Shown here piece after piece: positions 50,985 to 61,501 of a DNA stretch of 64,000 nt (the stretch's first letter is position 1; each line of letters opens with the position of its first letter). A program made the position numbers and the translations under genes. The DNA is from Pseudomonas viridiflava. GTDB taxonomy: Bacteria; Pseudomonadota; Gammaproteobacteria; Pseudomonadales; Pseudomonadaceae. The notes beneath the pieces are model-generated. The model worked only from the letters and a program-made list of their open reading frames with translations, was not told the origin of the DNA and did no database searches. The stretch is from assembly GCF_900590755.1 (NCBI RefSeq), contig NZ_UUOC01000008.1:1-64000 (forward strand). The letters run 5' to 3'.

Positions 50985-51089
50985 AGGCGCAGCATTCTAG
51001 GGACGAGCCTAATGCATGTCAAAGGAAATTCAGGGCAATAATCCTGCACAGGACTGATTAGAATCAACTTTCATCAATCGGAGAACCCC

Positions 51090-51668
51090 ATGCCGCCTCT
51101 GCTCCTCGCCTCCAGCTCACCTTATCGCCGGGAATTGCTCGCCAGATTGCGGCTTCCATTCGTCTGTAGCTCGCCGGATATCGACGAAAGCCACCGACCT
51201 GAAGAAAGCGCCATTGAACTGGTGCAGCGCCTGGCGACGGAAAAAGCCCAGGCGCTGGCCAGCGAGTTTCCAGACCACCTGATCATCGGCTCGGATCAGG
51301 TAGCGGTACTGGACGGGCAAATTCTCGGCAAGCCCCACACCTTCGAGCGAGCTCTGGCACAGCTGACGGCTGCCAGCGGCTCGCGCGTCACGTTCCTTAC
51401 CGGCCTGGCCCTGCTCAACAGCGCGACCGGCCAGTGCCAGGTGGACTGCGTCCCCTTTACCGTGCACATGCGCCACCTGGACCAAGCCAGCATCACCCGC
51501 TACCTGCACGCCGAGCAACCCTACGACTGCGCAGGCAGCTTCAAGGCCGAAGGCCTGGGTGTGAGCCTGTTTCAGGCCACCGAAGGCAGTGACGCCACCA
51601 GCCTGATCGGCCTGCCCCTGATCCGCCTCGTGGACATGCTTATAAAGGAAGGCGTTCAGATACCTTGA
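51090..51668 (+). CDS. maf: Maf family nucleotide pyrophosphatase (YceF type)
   Basis: This 192-residue protein hydrolyses non-canonical nucleoside triphosphates. The family start LLLASSSPYRRELLARL, the catalytic Asp in IIGSDQVAVLDGQILGKP near residue 70, and the C-terminal EGSDATSLIGLPLIRL are present. The YceF subgroup prefers m7GTP, which is inferred by similarity. It diverges from yceD and converges with sppA; a shared terminator follows. Confidence 0.93.
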   Translation: MPPLLLASSSPYRRELLARLRLPFVCSSPDIDESHRPEESAIELVQRLATEKAQALASEFPDHLIIGSDQVAVLDGQILGKPHTFERALAQLTAASGSRVTFLTGLALLNSATGQCQVDCVPFTVHMRHLDQASITRYLHAEQPYDCAGSFKAEGLGVSLFQATEGSDATSLIGLPLIRLVDMLIKEGVQIP

Positions 51669-51678
51669 TTGCACTGCC

Positions 51679-51715
51679 TAAAAAACAAACCCGACCAATG
51701 GTCGGGTTTGTTATT
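51679..51715. terminator. Bidirectional terminator between maf and sppA
   Basis: A perfect stem CAAACCCGACCA/TGGTCGGGTTTG is flanked by A runs on one side and T-rich sequence on the other. It can end both the maf and the sppA transcript. Confidence 0.9.
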
Positions 51716-51730
51716 CGATCAACTGGCCGG

Positions 51731-52735
51731 TTAACGCAGCGATGGCCCCTTGAAGCCAGCCCACATCGCGATTTGATCCGCAACGCTGGCGCCGAGCTTT
51801 TTCGAGAAGCGGTCAAATGGCGATTCCTGAACGGTGTAATCCACCAGCTCCTTTTCGCCGATCACATCACGCGCCACATAGCTCGCACTGCCCAGACCGT
51901 CAATCAAGCCCAGAGGCAACGCCTGCTCGCCGGTCCAGACCAGACCGGAGAACAACTCCGGATGATCCTTATCCTTGATACGATCGCCACGGCCCTGCTT
52001 GACGCTGGCAATGAACTGACGATGAGTGGTGTCCAGCACGCCCTGCCAGAACGCCGTTTCGTCAGCCTTGGGCGGCTGGAACGGATCAAGGAAGGCTTTG
52101 TGCTCGCCGGAGGTGTAAGTACGACGATCGACGCCCAGCTTCTCCATGGCACCCACGAAGCCGAAGCCCGCAGCGGTCACGCCGATGGAGCCCACCAGAC
52201 TGGCTTTGTCGGCGTAGATCTGATCAGCGGCACTGGCAATGTAATAAGCACCTGAGGCGCCCAGATCGGTGATCACCGCGTACACCTTGATCGCCGGTTT
52301 CTCTGCTCGCAGGCGACGGATTTCGTCCGCTACGTAACCCGATTGCACAGGGCTCCCGCCCGGGCTGTTGATACGCAGGATCACACCCTTGGTTTTTTCG
52401 TCAGCGAAAGCCGCGCGCAGACTACCCACGATATTGTCGGCGCTGGCGGGCTCCTTGGCGGCGATCATGCCGTCAATCTCGATCAACGCAGTATGGTTCG
52501 CGCTACGAGCTGCCCCTTTCTCGAAATCCATCAACGGCGAGAACATGAACAACACGCCAATCAGATACAGAAACGTCAGGGATTTGAAAAATATCCCCCA
52601 GCGACGGGAGCGGCGCTGTTCCTGAACGCCCGCCAGCAGGGTTTTCTCCAGCAGCTTCCAGCTTTTTGCATCAGCCTTGCTGTCCGCGATCTCGTCTTTG
52701 TCCTGCGAAACCGGTGCTTTCCATTCATCCGACAT
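51731..52735 (-). CDS. sppA: Signal peptide peptidase SppA (S49 protease, short form)
   Basis: This 334-residue membrane protease has a cytoplasmic N-terminus of about 50 residues, a TM helix (about 49-67) and a catalytic domain on the periplasmic side. The Ser nucleophile is in TDLGASGAYYIASAAD near residue 163 and the general-base Lys is probably in SGEHKAFLDPF near residue 213. It digests cleaved signal peptides. The HAD phosphatase gene precedes it. Confidence 0.93.
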   Translation of the reverse strand: MSDEWKAPVSQDKDEIADSKADAKSWKLLEKTLLAGVQEQRRSRRWGIFFKSLTFLYLIGVLFMFSPLMDFEKGAARSANHTALIEIDGMIAAKEPASADNIVGSLRAAFADEKTKGVILRINSPGGSPVQSGYVADEIRRLRAEKPAIKVYAVITDLGASGAYYIASAADQIYADKASLVGSIGVTAAGFGFVGAMEKLGVDRRTYTSGEHKAFLDPFQPPKADETAFWQGVLDTTHRQFIASVKQGRGDRIKDKDHPELFSGLVWTGEQALPLGLIDGLGSASYVARDVIGEKELVDYTVQESPFDRFSKKLGASVADQIAMWAGFKGPSLR

Positions 52736-52742
52736 TTATCTA

Positions 52743-53441
52743 TTACCCCAACAACGAAGACTGACCGCTGCGCCCACCCAACCAGGCACGCAGCTCGGGA
52801 AAACTTTCAATCGCCAGGCGTGGCTCGTACTCGCGCAACGAGTCCAGCGTCTGCGCACCGTAACCGACCGCAACCGAATCCATCCCCGCATTGCGCGCCA
52901 TCAACAGATCGAACGACGAATCCCCTACCATCAACGCCCGCTCCGGCTGAACGCCGCAGTGCTGGAGGATCTCGTGCAACATCAACGGATCAGGCTTGCT
53001 GGCCGTTTCGTCCGCAGCACGGGTGATGTCGAAATAATCCAGCCAGTCGTGAGCCTTGAGCACCCGATTCAAGCCGCGACGCGCTTTGCCGGTGGCGACG
53101 GCCAACTTGTAACCCTCGGCACGAAAGCCCTCAATGGATTCTAGAACCCCTTGAAACAATGGCGATGGCACATCGTTATCCATCGCCATGTAGCTATCGG
53201 CGTAGTGCTGACGAAAATCGATGAGGTCGTTGCCAGTGATGTCCGGATAGAGCGTACGAATTGCTTCGGGCAAGCCCAAGCCAATGATGCCCTTGATCGC
53301 GAGGTCATCGCGAACCGGCCGGCCACTCAGATCCGCCGCCTGGCGCATTGCATCGACGATACGACCGATGGAGTCGGCAAGGGTGCCGTCCCAATCGAAA
53401 ATCAACAACTCATAGCGGAACGGATCGAAATCAGGGTGCAC
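52743..53441 (-). CDS. HAD-superfamily phosphatase (Gph-like)
   Basis: This 232-residue HAD hydrolase has the nucleophile motif [14 protein letters not shown] near residue 13, motif II-like [12 protein letters not shown] near residue 116, and [20 protein letters not shown] near residue 179. The start is GTG, overlapping the rluC stop by 11 bases. The matching gene in P. aeruginosa (PA2974) is annotated as a probable phosphoglycolate-phosphatase-type hydrolase; the substrate is unknown. Confidence 0.9.
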   Translation of the reverse strand: MHPDFDPFRYELLIFDWDGTLADSIGRIVDAMRQAADLSGRPVRDDLAIKGIIGLGLPEAIRTLYPDITGNDLIDFRQHYADSYMAMDNDVPSPLFQGVLESIEGFRAEGYKLAVATGKARRGLNRVLKAHDWLDYFDITRAADETASKPDPLMLHEILQHCGVQPERALMVGDSSFDLLMARNAGMDSVAVGYGAQTLDSLREYEPRLAIESFPELRAWLGGRSGQSSLLG

Positions 53442-54387
53442 TCAAACGCTCCACAGTCTTGGCCCACATCTCATCGACAGGCGCCTGCAGTTTAAGCTCG
53501 CTGCCATCCTGCATAGGAACGGTCAGCATGTACGCATGCAGGAACAGGCGCTTGCCACCCAGATCACGAATCTCGCGAGTGAAATCCTCGTCGCCATACT
53601 TGGTATCACCGGCGATGGCGTGTCCGGCGTGCAGGGTGTGCACGCGAATCTGGTGAGTCCGACCGGTGACCGGCTTGGCTTCGACCATGGTCGCGAAATC
53701 GCTGAAGCGACGCAGGACCTTGAAGATAGTCAGCGCCTCCTTGCCCTCGTCATTGACTTCGACCATGCGCTCGCCGGAACGCAGGTTGCTCTTGAGCAAT
53801 GGCGCGCTGACGCGCTTCTGCGAGGTTTCCCAATGCCCGCGGACCAGCGCCATGTAACGCTTGTCGACGCCGTCGCCACGCAAGGCTTCATGCAGGTGGC
53901 GCAACATGCTGCGCTTCTTGGCAATCATCAACAGGCCGGAGGTGTCCCGGTCCAGTCGGTGCACCAGCTCAAGCTCCTTGGCGTCCGGGCGCATTTGCCG
54001 GAACGCTTCGATGACACCGAAATTCAGACCGCTGCCACCGTGCACGGCAATGCCGGCCGGCTTGTTGAGCACGATCAGCGCCTTGTCTTCATAGACAATC
54101 GCCGCCTCAAGGCGCTGCAACAATCCCTGGGCGACCGGCACTGGCGCATCACGCTCGGGCACGCGTACCGGCGGGACACGAATGATGTCGCCTGCCTGCA
54201 ACTTGTACTCGGGCTTGATCCGCCCCTTGTTCACCCGCACTTCGCCTTTGCGCAAGATGCGGTAGATCAAGGTCTTGGGCACGCCTTTGAGGAAAGTGAC
54301 AAGAAAATTATCGATGCGTTGACCGGCATATTCCGGCGCAACCTCTACCAGCTGGACGCCGGGGGTTGGGGGTGTGGTAGTCGTCAT
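53431..54387 (-). CDS. rluC: 23S rRNA pseudouridine(955/2504/2580) synthase
   Basis: This 318-residue synthase has an S4 RNA-binding domain ([20 protein letters not shown] near residue 22) and the catalytic Asp in [19 protein letters not shown] near residue 135, then [19 protein letters not shown] near residue 243. The ATG at 54387 gives [12 protein letters not shown]; four residues upstream are not needed. It is divergent from rne, with the rne promoter beginning 30 bases away. Confidence 0.96.
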   Translation of the reverse strand: MTTTTPPTPGVQLVEVAPEYAGQRIDNFLVTFLKGVPKTLIYRILRKGEVRVNKGRIKPEYKLQAGDIIRVPPVRVPERDAPVPVAQGLLQRLEAAIVYEDKALIVLNKPAGIAVHGGSGLNFGVIEAFRQMRPDAKELELVHRLDRDTSGLLMIAKKRSMLRHLHEALRGDGVDKRYMALVRGHWETSQKRVSAPLLKSNLRSGERMVEVNDEGKEALTIFKVLRRFSDFATMVEAKPVTGRTHQIRVHTLHAGHAIAGDTKYGDEDFTREIRDLGGKRLFLHAYMLTVPMQDGSELKLQAPVDEMWAKTVERLSAP

Positions 54388-55099
54388 GGCGCAAATCATA
54401 ACAATTTTTTATGGATTTGAAGCACTTAATGATTGCTGCTATAGTCGCGAACGCCGCCAAAAGCGGCCTGGACAGCGGATAAACGGTTTATGACCGGCCC
54501 TGCCCTACGCAATTCACGAGGACGCGAGGCCGTCCTACGGGGCTTTCGGTGACAACGGATAGGCTGCAGACGTTACAAGCGCAGGTGACATAAGGCCTGA
54601 AACACGCCAGATCGCAGAGTTATCACTCGCCTTCAGAGCTAATAATTCACGGCCAGTTCACAAAGTGCAGTCGTTTGCAGACGCTCTGAGCGAACGCTTC
54701 GGAAACAACGCCTTAAGCCATAGATGCGCGAGCTTCCCATCGAAGATCGCGGTAAATGCCAACCCGTTGCGGATTCTGCGCGCGGCAGCACCCGAATTAT
54801 CAGGGATACGTGTAGGGTGGAGACGCACAACCATCGGACTGTGTAGCACAAGGCTTGTTTTAGACGCTTCATCTCGTCCGCTACCGATGGTCGATTCCTC
54901 CTCCTGACAAAGCTTTTGCTGAATGGGTGCCTTTTGTCACCACAGCAAGCAGGAAACGTCGTCGCGACACCGGCCCCGTTGGTCGGTACCTCGCTAGACA
55001 CTGGAGTGTCCAACCACTCTTGACGTGCCCTGACACCGACCGTGAGAAGTCGTGTGTGCCGAACGCCGTTTCCGGCAGCCCGGAAACCGACGGTACTAC
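54388..55099 (+). other. rluC-rne divergent region and long rne leader
   Basis: The 712 bases hold no convincing gene. The rne leader from about 54452 to 55099 is about 650 nt and contains GC-rich, potentially folded segments (for example CGAGGACGCGAGGCCGTCC near 54519). RNase E in many bacteria limits its own mRNA through the leader; a long leader here fits that, but no known autoregulation motif was matched. Confidence 0.6.
54417..54445 (+). promoter_or_regulatory. Sigma70-type promoter of rne
   Basis: TTGAAG (54417-54422), a 17-base spacer and TATAGT (54440-54445) make a strong plus-strand promoter, with GC-rich sequence at the start region. No other promoter of this quality was found between it and the rne start. 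Confidence 0.75.
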
Positions 55100-58000
55100 A
55101 TGAAAAGAATGTTGATTAACGCAACTCAACCTGAAGAGTTGCGCGTTGCACTGGTAGACGGCCAGCGCCTGTATGACCTGGACATCGAGTCCGGTGCACG
55201 CGAGCAGAAGAAGGCCAATATCTATAAAGGCCGGATCACTCGTATCGAGCCAAGCCTGGAGGCTGCCTTTGTCGATTTCGGCTCTGAGCGCCACGGCTTC
55301 CTGCCCCTCAAGGAAATCTCCCGCGAGTACTTCAAGAAAGCCCCTGAAGGCCGCGTCAATATCAAAGACGTCCTGACCGAAGGCCAGGAAGTTATCGTTC
55401 AGGTCGAAAAGGAAGAGCGCGGCAACAAAGGCGCAGCCCTGACCACCTTCATCAGCCTGGCCGGTCGCTATCTGGTCCTGATGCCGAACAACCCGCGTGC
55501 TGGCGGTATTTCCCGTCGCATCGAAGGCGAAGAGCGCAACGAACTGCGTGAAGCGCTGAACGGCCTGATCGCTCCGGCCGACATGGGTCTGATCGTGCGC
55601 ACTGCTGGCCTGGGCCGCAGCAGCGAAGAAATGCAGTGGGACCTCGACTACCTGCTGCAACTCTGGACCGCCATTAAAGAAGCGTCTCTTGATCGCTCCG
55701 CGCCATTCCTGATCTACCAGGAAAGCAACGTCATCATCCGCGCCATCCGCGATTACCTGCGCCAGGACATCGGCGAAGTGCTGATCGACAGCGTCGAAGC
55801 CCAGGAAGAAGCCCTGACCTTCATCCGCCAGGTGATGCCGCAGTACGCCAGCAAGATCAAGCTGTACGAAGACAGCGTTCCGCTGTTCAACCGTTTCCAG
55901 ATCGAAAGCCAGATCGAGACCGCTTTCCAGCGCGTCGTTGAACTGCCTTCCGGCGGTTCCATCGTCATCGATCCAACCGAAGCTCTGGTGTCCATCGACA
56001 TCAACTCGGCGCGCGCTACCAAAGGCAGCGACATCGAAGAAACCGCACTGCAGACCAACCTTGAAGCGGCTGAAGAAATCGCCCGTCAACTTCGCCTGCG
56101 TGACATCGGCGGCCTGATCGTCATCGACTTCATCGACATGACGCCGGCGAAGAACCAGCGCGCCGTGGAAGAGAAAGTCCGCGAAAGCCTCGAAGCTGAC
56201 CGCGCCCGTGTTCAGGTCGGCCGCATCTCGCGCTTCGGCCTGCTGGAAATGTCCCGTCAGCGTCTGCGCCCTTCCCTGGGTGAAAGCAGCGGCATCGTCT
56301 GCCCACGCTGCAACGGCACCGGCATCATCCGTGATGTTGAATCGTTGTCGCTGGCGATCCTGCGCCTGATCGAAGAAGAAGCCCTGAAAGACCGCACCGC
56401 CGAAGTCCGCGCTCAAGTGCCGATTCCGGTTGCCGCTTTCCTGCTCAACGAAAAACGCAACTCGATCACCAAGATCGAACTGCGCACTCGTGCCCGCATC
56501 ATCATCCTGCCGAACGATCATCTCGAAACGCCGCACTTCGAAGTGCAGCGCCTGCGTGATGACAGCCCGGAAGCTCATACCCTTCAGTCCAGCTACGAAA
56601 TCGCTGCTGCCGCTGCCGAAGTGGAAGAAGTCCAGCCTGCTGCTGCAACCCGCACCCTGGTTCGCCAGGAAGCCGCCGTCAAGACCGCTCCGCCGCGTGC
56701 CAACGCACCGGTTCCGGTTGAAGCCGCTGCTGCCGCGCCGGCACCTGCTGCTCACGAACCGAGCCTGTTCAAAGGTCTGGTCAAATCCCTGGTGAGCCTG
56801 TTCGCTACCAAGGAAGAGCCCGCCGCACCGGTTGTGGTCGAGAAGCCAGCTGCCGAGCGTCCTGCGCGCAACGAAGAACGCCGCAATGGTCGTCAACAGA
56901 GCCGTGGCCGCAACAACCGCCGCGACGAAGAACGCAAGCCACGTGAAGAACGCGCACCGCGTGAAGAGCGTGCAGAACGTGCTCCGCGTGAAGAGCGTGC
57001 CCCTCGCGAGGAACGTGCACCACGCGAAGAGCGTGCGCCACGCCAGCCGCGCGAAGTTGCCGTCGCTGTTGAAGAGAACAGCGCATCCACGCCAGCCCCG
57101 CGTGAAGAGCGCCCGGCTCGCAATGGCCGCGCCCCGCGTGAAGACCGCAAGCCTCGTGAAGAGCGCGTGCGTGAACTGCGCGAGCCACTGGATGCTGCCC
57201 CGGCCGTCAACCTTGCCCGTGAAGAACGCCCTGAGCGCGCTCCACGTGAAGAACGTCAGCCGCGTGCACCGCGTGAAGAGCGTCAGCCACGTGCCGAGCA
57301 AGCTGCTGTTGCAGCCGTGAGCGAAGACGAAGTGTTGCCAACTGAAGAACTGGCAAACGACGATCAGCAGGACGGTGCAGAAGGTGATCGCCCTCGCCGC
57401 CGCTCCCGTGGTCAGCGTCGTCGCAGCAACCGCCGCGAGCGCCAACGCGATGCCAACGGCAACGTGATCGAAGGCTCGGAAGGCGCTGAAGGTTCTGAAG
57501 AGAACGGCAGCGAAGAAGGCAACTCCGATCTGGCAGCAGGCCTGGCAGTTACCGCTGCCGTCGCCAGCGTCGTGATCAGCGCACCTGCAGAAGCCGAAGC
57601 TCACCGCCAGGCAGAGCGCGCCAACGCAACTGTTGAAGCGTCCGATTCGTCGTTCGTTGCACAGCCTGAGGTTGAAACGCCGTCGATCCAGACGCCTGCG
57701 TTCGAAGCTGCAGAAGTTGAAAAGCCAGTGGTTGAGACGCCAGCGTTTGAAGCGCCTGCCGCTGAAACCCCTGTCGTTGAGGCACCAGCCGTTGAAGCGC
57801 CGGTCAGCGAGTACGCTGCAAAAGCCGAAAGCGTGCCGGATGTCGAAGTGCAGCCTGTTGTCGAAGCCGCTCCGGAGCCTGTAGCAGAAGCTCCAGTATT
57901 GGCTGCTCAATCAGAACTGTTCGAAGCGCCGCACGCTGAGCGCGTTGTACCGTTCACGCCAACGCCAGAGCCGACTCCACAGGTTGAAGCGGTTGCTCCA

Positions 58001-58384
58001 GCTCGTGAAGAAGAAACTCCAGTAGCAGAATCGGTGACCGAGTCGGCAGAACTGCCAACCCCAGCACCGGTTGTGGCTGAAGCGCCTGCCCCTTACGCCG
58101 CTGCTGAAATCGTCGCTACCTCCCCTGCTGCTGAAGCAGCCGTGGACGTCGTTGCCGAAACGCCAGCACTGCCGGTCAGCAGCAACGGCCGCGCACCGAA
58201 CGATCCTCGTGAAGTGCGTCGCCGCAAGCGTGAAGCCGAGCGTCTGCTGAAAGAAGCCGAAGAAGCCAAAGCGGCTCCTGAAGCTGCTCCGGTTGTCGAC
58301 GAGAACCTGCAGTCCGCTGACGAAGTCGTACAGCAACACCACGAAGCACTGGAAGAAAGCAAAGAGCCTAAACCTCTCGCTTGA
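55100..58384 (+). CDS. rne: Ribonuclease E
   Basis: This is the main endonuclease of mRNA decay and rRNA/tRNA processing, and the scaffold of the degradosome. The 1094 residues include the S1 RNA-binding domain (about 35-125), the catalytic Asp pair near residues 300 and 343 ([24 protein letters not shown]), and the zinc-link CPRCNGTG at Cys401 and Cys404. The C-terminal half (about 530-1094) is disordered: Arg-rich PREER repeats (about 610-660 and 670-735) bind RNA, followed by an acidic Glu/Ala/Pro repeat region and the basic end [18 protein letters not shown]. The ATG at 55100 gives the conserved [15 protein letters not shown]. Its end is a strong terminator. Confidence 0.97.
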   Translation: MKRMLINATQPEELRVALVDGQRLYDLDIESGAREQKKANIYKGRITRIEPSLEAAFVDFGSERHGFLPLKEISREYFKKAPEGRVNIKDVLTEGQEVIVQVEKEERGNKGAALTTFISLAGRYLVLMPNNPRAGGISRRIEGEERNELREALNGLIAPADMGLIVRTAGLGRSSEEMQWDLDYLLQLWTAIKEASLDRSAPFLIYQESNVIIRAIRDYLRQDIGEVLIDSVEAQEEALTFIRQVMPQYASKIKLYEDSVPLFNRFQIESQIETAFQRVVELPSGGSIVIDPTEALVSIDINSARATKGSDIEETALQTNLEAAEEIARQLRLRDIGGLIVIDFIDMTPAKNQRAVEEKVRESLEADRARVQVGRISRFGLLEMSRQRLRPSLGESSGIVCPRCNGTGIIRDVESLSLAILRLIEEEALKDRTAEVRAQVPIPVAAFLLNEKRNSITKIELRTRARIIILPNDHLETPHFEVQRLRDDSPEAHTLQSSYEIAAAAAEVEEVQPAAATRTLVRQEAAVKTAPPRANAPVPVEAAAAAPAPAAHEPSLFKGLVKSLVSLFATKEEPAAPVVVEKPAAERPARNEERRNGRQQSRGRNNRRDEERKPREERAPREERAERAPREERAPREERAPREERAPRQPREVAVAVEENSASTPAPREERPARNGRAPREDRKPREERVRELREPLDAAPAVNLAREERPERAPREERQPRAPREERQPRAEQAAVAAVSEDEVLPTEELANDDQQDGAEGDRPRRRSRGQRRRSNRRERQRDANGNVIEGSEGAEGSEENGSEEGNSDLAAGLAVTAAVASVVISAPAEAEAHRQAERANATVEASDSSFVAQPEVETPSIQTPAFEAAEVEKPVVETPAFEAPAAETPVVEAPAVEAPVSEYAAKAESVPDVEVQPVVEAAPEPVAEAPVLAAQSELFEAPHAERVVPFTPTPEPTPQVEAVAPAREEETPVAESVTESAELPTPAPVVAEAPAPYAAAEIVATSPAAEAAVDVVAETPALPVSSNGRAPNDPREVRRRKREAERLLKEAEEAKAAPEAAPVVDENLQSADEVVQQHHEALEESKEPKPLA

Positions 58385-58403
58385 TCCACGCTGAATAAAA
58401 AAG

Positions 58404-58437
58404 CCCCACCTGTGAGAGCAGGTGGGGTTTTTTTTTG
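58404..58437 (+). terminator. Rho-independent terminator of rne
   Basis: A perfect 9-bp stem CCCCACCTG / CAGGTGGGG, with a 6-base loop, is followed by nine T residues. It lies 19 bases behind the rne stop. Confidence 0.95.
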
Positions 58438-58455
58438 GCAAACAAACGCCGATCC

Positions 58456-58890
58456 TGTAGGCGCTCACGAGCAGCGCGAGGCAGCGATGGCGGTTTGCCT
58501 GACACACCGCCATCGCTGGCCTCGTAACCTCGGTGAGCTCCTACAGGACTGCGCTATACCTGAGCGAACGCAAAACCTGTAGGAGCTGCCGAAGGCTGCG
58601 AACAGCGGTTTGCCTGACACACCGCCTTCGCGACCGTCGTAACCTCCGATGGCTCCTACAGGACCGCGTTGTGCCTGAATGAACACAAAACCTGTAGGAG
58701 CTGCCGAAGGCTGCGAACGCGGCTTGTCTGACACACCGCCTTCGCGACCGTCGTAACCTCCGATTGCTCCTACAGGACCGTGTTGTGCCTGAATGAACAC
58801 AAAACTTGTAGGAGCTGCCGAAGGCTCCGAACGCGGCTTGTCTGACACGCAGCCATCGCTGGCCTTGTAACCTCGGTGATCTCCTACGGG
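58456..58890. repeat. Tandem cluster of four inverted repeats (GTAGGAGCTGCCGAAGGCTGCGA class)
   Basis: Four units start at about 58456, 58577, 58692 and 58807 with a period of 114-121 bases. The first unit is a diverged variant (GTAGGCGCTCACGAGCAGCG); the others share ACAAAACCTGTAGGAGCTGCCGAAGG. The left arm pairs imperfectly with ...CCTCCGATGGCTCCTACAGG. The last arm supplies the TAG stop of the nucleotidyltransferase gene (58884-58886). The 420 bases contain no ORF and look like recent amplification at the end of two convergent genes. Confidence 0.9.
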
Positions 58891-59495
58891 GAAATTGCGC
58901 CACCCGAGTTGAACACCAACCGCTCGGGCTCGTCCACATCCAACAGCACGCCGGGGTCAGCCACGTCGACTGCTTGAACGTTGCCATCCTTGAACAAGCC
59001 CTTGGCGCCCTGATCCCCCGTCAATGTCATCAGCGCCAGACCATATCGGCGGCCGAAGCCCACAGGATGGCCGCGCTCGCCTTGATGGAATGGCAGGATG
59101 ATGCACTCATCGTCCAGTGCGGCAACGATTTTATGCAGGGTTTCCGGCAGGATGAACGGCATGTCGCCCAGCACCATCAGCCAGGCGCGGTGGTCAGGTT
59201 CAGCGGCGATGGCGGCCGCGATGCTATCGCCCATGCCGGGGGAATCCAGCACCAGCAGCTCGCAGCCATACAAGTGGGCCAGCGCGATGATTTCAGAGGA
59301 GTCTGGACGCGTAACCACTCGGACCTTGTCGACAACCCCTTGCAGGTTGACCAACGTCTGTTCCAGCACCGGACGCTCGACGCCATCACGGCCCACGCAA
59401 AGGGCCAACAGCTTGCTGCTGCCTTTACCGGCGATGGCTTGAAAACGGCTGCCATGACCGGCAGCAAGAACAATGGCGCACGTGCTTTCAGTCAT
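58884..59495 (-). CDS. MobA/MocA-like nucleotidyltransferase
   Basis: This 203-residue protein has the NTP-transferase start CAIVLAAGHGSRFQA, a Lys in SSKLLALCV, and the metal site LGDMPFILPETL near residue 92. The MobA-like family includes MocA, the molybdopterin cytidylyltransferase for aldehyde-type molybdoenzymes. The ATG at 59495 is preceded by GGGAA; an earlier TTG at 59525 is possible. It follows murB by 26 bases. Its stop codon lies in a REP-like arm. The exact nucleotide acceptor is not assigned. Confidence 0.82.
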   Translation of the reverse strand: MTESTCAIVLAAGHGSRFQAIAGKGSSKLLALCVGRDGVERPVLEQTLVNLQGVVDKVRVVTRPDSSEIIALAHLYGCELLVLDSPGMGDSIAAAIAAEPDHRAWLMVLGDMPFILPETLHKIVAALDDECIILPFHQGERGHPVGFGRRYGLALMTLTGDQGAKGLFKDGNVQAVDVADPGVLLDVDEPERLVFNSGGAISP

Positions 59496-59521
59496 GGCTA
59501 TTCCCGAGCCGCGAAGCCGAC

Positions 59522-60541
59522 TCAATACAGATTGGGTTCCATTTCCAGCTCAACACCGAAACGCCCCGCGATATCGGCCTGAATCCGTCGTGCCAGCGCC
59601 AGCAGCTGCACGCCGCTCGCCTGACCGTAATTGACCAGCACCAGCGACTGCAAGCGGTGCACGCCCGCATCACCCTCGCGATAGCCTTTCCAGCCAGCCT
59701 GCTCAATGAGCCAGCCAGCCGCGAGTTTCACCTGACCGTCCGGCTGTGGATAACCCACCAACGCGGGGTATTGCAGGCGAATGCGATCCGCCAGACCAGC
59801 CGATACCAGAGGATTCTTGAAGAAACTCCCGGCATTGCCCAAAACGGCAGGGTCGGGCAGCTTCTCGCTGCGTATGGCACAGATTGCCGCGCTGACGTCG
59901 TGGGGTGTTGGCTCGTTGATACCCAGGTCGGTCAGGCGCTGACGCACCGGACCGTATTCCAGGTGCAATTGCGCGCTGCGATTAAGCGTGAAGCGCACCC
60001 GCAGAATGATCCAGCGACCGGTCTCGTGCTTGAACAGGCTATCGCGGTAACCAAAAGCACACTCATCCAGGGAGAAGTCGCGCAGCTCACCGGTCTCGCG
60101 ATCCAGGGCGGTCAGGCTGTGAAACACATCCTTGATCTCGACCCCATAGGCACCGATGTTCTGCATCGGAGCGGCGCCGACAGTGCCGGGGATCAGACTG
60201 AGGTTTTCCAGCCCGGCCAAGCCAAGCTCAAGACATGACTGCACGAACGGATGCCACGGCTCCCCCGCTTCGGCTTCGACAACTGCCTTTTCACAATCTT
60301 CCCGAACGATGCGAATGCCACGGCTGGCCATGCGCAGCACCAGCGCCTCGACATCGCCGGTCAGCAGCAGATTGCTGCCACCGCCCACCACCATCAGCGG
60401 TAACGCGTGCGCTGCGCAGTAAGCCAGAGCCTCACGCACATCGTCGTCGCTATGCGCCTGGGCAAACAGCTGCGCCTGAACGTCAACACCAAAGGTATTG
60501 AACGGCTTGAGAGAAACGGCGGATTGCAGCTGCAACGTCAA
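59522..60541 (-). CDS. murB: UDP-N-acetylmuramate dehydrogenase
   Basis: This FAD enzyme reduces UDP-GlcNAc-enolpyruvate to UDP-MurNAc. Motifs are [25 protein letters not shown] near residue 53, the FAD loop [20 protein letters not shown] near residue 118, and [16 protein letters not shown] near residue 238 with the catalytic Ser. It has 339 residues from the TTG at 60541, which overlaps the kdsB stop. A second TTG at 60535 has GGAGG seven bases upstream and may be the true start. In P. aeruginosa a ptpA gene lies between murB and kdsB; it is absent here. Confidence 0.94.
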   Translation of the reverse strand: MTLQLQSAVSLKPFNTFGVDVQAQLFAQAHSDDDVREALAYCAAHALPLMVVGGGSNLLLTGDVEALVLRMASRGIRIVREDCEKAVVEAEAGEPWHPFVQSCLELGLAGLENLSLIPGTVGAAPMQNIGAYGVEIKDVFHSLTALDRETGELRDFSLDECAFGYRDSLFKHETGRWIILRVRFTLNRSAQLHLEYGPVRQRLTDLGINEPTPHDVSAAICAIRSEKLPDPAVLGNAGSFFKNPLVSAGLADRIRLQYPALVGYPQPDGQVKLAAGWLIEQAGWKGYREGDAGVHRLQSLVLVNYGQASGVQLLALARRIQADIAGRFGVELEMEPNLY

Positions 60542-61302
60542 ACCTCCAGCAAGCGACGAACGCGCTCAAGATCTTCGGCGGTATCAACCCCGGCAGGCGG
60601 GGCTTCCAGGGCATCAGCCACATGAATCCGCACGCCGTGCCACAAGGCGCGCAGCTGCTCAAGGCTCTCAGTGTCTTCGAGCCAGCATGGGCCCCAGCTA
60701 ACGAAATCCTGAAGGAAACCCGCACGATAAGCGTAGATCCCGATATGTCGACGGTACGGAACACCGGCCGGCAACTGATCGCGATCCTTGGCCAGTGCGT
60801 CGCGGGCCCAAGGCAGCGGCGCACGGCTGAAGGTCAGCGCCAGACCATTGATGTCAGCAACCACCTTGACCACATTGGGATTGAACAGCGCGGCCACATC
60901 ATCAATGGGCTCGGCCAGGGTCGACATGCGGGCTTCAGGGTGGGCAGCCAGGTTGGCGGCCACCTGATCGATCACCGCAGGCGGGATCATCGGCTCGTCG
61001 CCCTGGACGTTGACCACGATGGCGTCTGGCTCCAGACCCAACTGGGTCGCGACTTCTGCCAGACGGTCGGTGCCGGAGTTGTGATCATCGCGAGTCAGCA
61101 GGACTTCTGCGCCGAAACCACGGCAAGCCTCAACGATGCGCAAATCGTCAGTGGCCACGACCACACGTGTGGCGCTGCTTTTACGAGCCTGTTCCCAGAC
61201 GTGCTGGATCATCGGTTTACCGGCGATCTCTTTGAGCGGCTTGCCGGGAAAACGGCTGGAGCCGTAACGCGCCGGGATGACAACGGTGAACGCTGCTGTC
61301 AT
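60538..61302 (-). CDS. kdsB: 3-deoxy-manno-octulosonate cytidylyltransferase
   Basis: This 254-residue enzyme activates Kdo as CMP-Kdo for lipopolysaccharide inner core. Motifs are [21 protein letters not shown] at the start (shown in part), [18 protein letters not shown] near residue 72 and [13 protein letters not shown] near residue 97. It overlaps the Trm112-like gene by 4 bases and murB by 4 bases. Confidence 0.97.
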   Translation of the reverse strand: MTAAFTVVIPARYGSSRFPGKPLKEIAGKPMIQHVWEQARKSSATRVVVATDDLRIVEACRGFGAEVLLTRDDHNSGTDRLAEVATQLGLEPDAIVVNVQGDEPMIPPAVIDQVAANLAAHPEARMSTLAEPIDDVAALFNPNVVKVVADINGLALTFSRAPLPWARDALAKDRDQLPAGVPYRRHIGIYAYRAGFLQDFVSWGPCWLEDTESLEQLRALWHGVRIHVADALEAPPAGVDTAEDLERVRRLLEV

Positions 61303-61484
61303 TTGTCCAGACGCTCATCGGTGGTCAGGGTACGAGCTTCGCTTTCCAGCATCACCGGGATGCCATCACGAATCGGGTAAGCCAGGCCTGCGCCTTTGCT
61401 GATCAGTTCGGTTTTATCGGCGCTGAGTTTCAGCGGGCCCTTGCAGATCGGGCAGGCGAGGATGTCGAGCAATTTGGTGTCCAT
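61299..61484 (-). CDS. Trm112/YcaR-family small zinc-ribbon-like protein
   Basis: This 61-residue protein begins [20 protein letters not shown], with two Cys in a CPIC motif and the family end [12 protein letters not shown]. The ATG at 61484 was chosen; the longer form to 61505 adds seven residues. It sits between lpxK and kdsB as in most gamma-proteobacteria. Function in bacteria is unclear; the eukaryotic relative is a methyltransferase partner. Confidence 0.92.
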   Translation of the reverse strand: MDTKLLDILACPICKGPLKLSADKTELISKGAGLAYPIRDGIPVMLESEARTLTTDERLDK

Positions 61485-61501
61485 AGAAATTCCTGAGCGA
61501 A

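Noticed and set aside
54881..57910. A 1009-residue open frame on the strand opposite rne
   Set aside because: It is a shadow of the Arg/Glu/Ala-rich rne C-terminus; the antisense composition (Phe, Arg, Gly, Leu-rich) has no domain or start site of its own, and rne is certain.
58456..58890. The four-unit repeat as a CRISPR or phage att array
   Set aside because: Units are internally inverted repeats with conserved spacers, and there is no integrase or cas gene nearby.
58884..59525. The longer nucleotidyltransferase form starting at 59525
   Set aside because: It needs a TTG start and the extra residues precede the conserved CAIVLAAGHGSRF; the ATG at 59495 has a better binding site.
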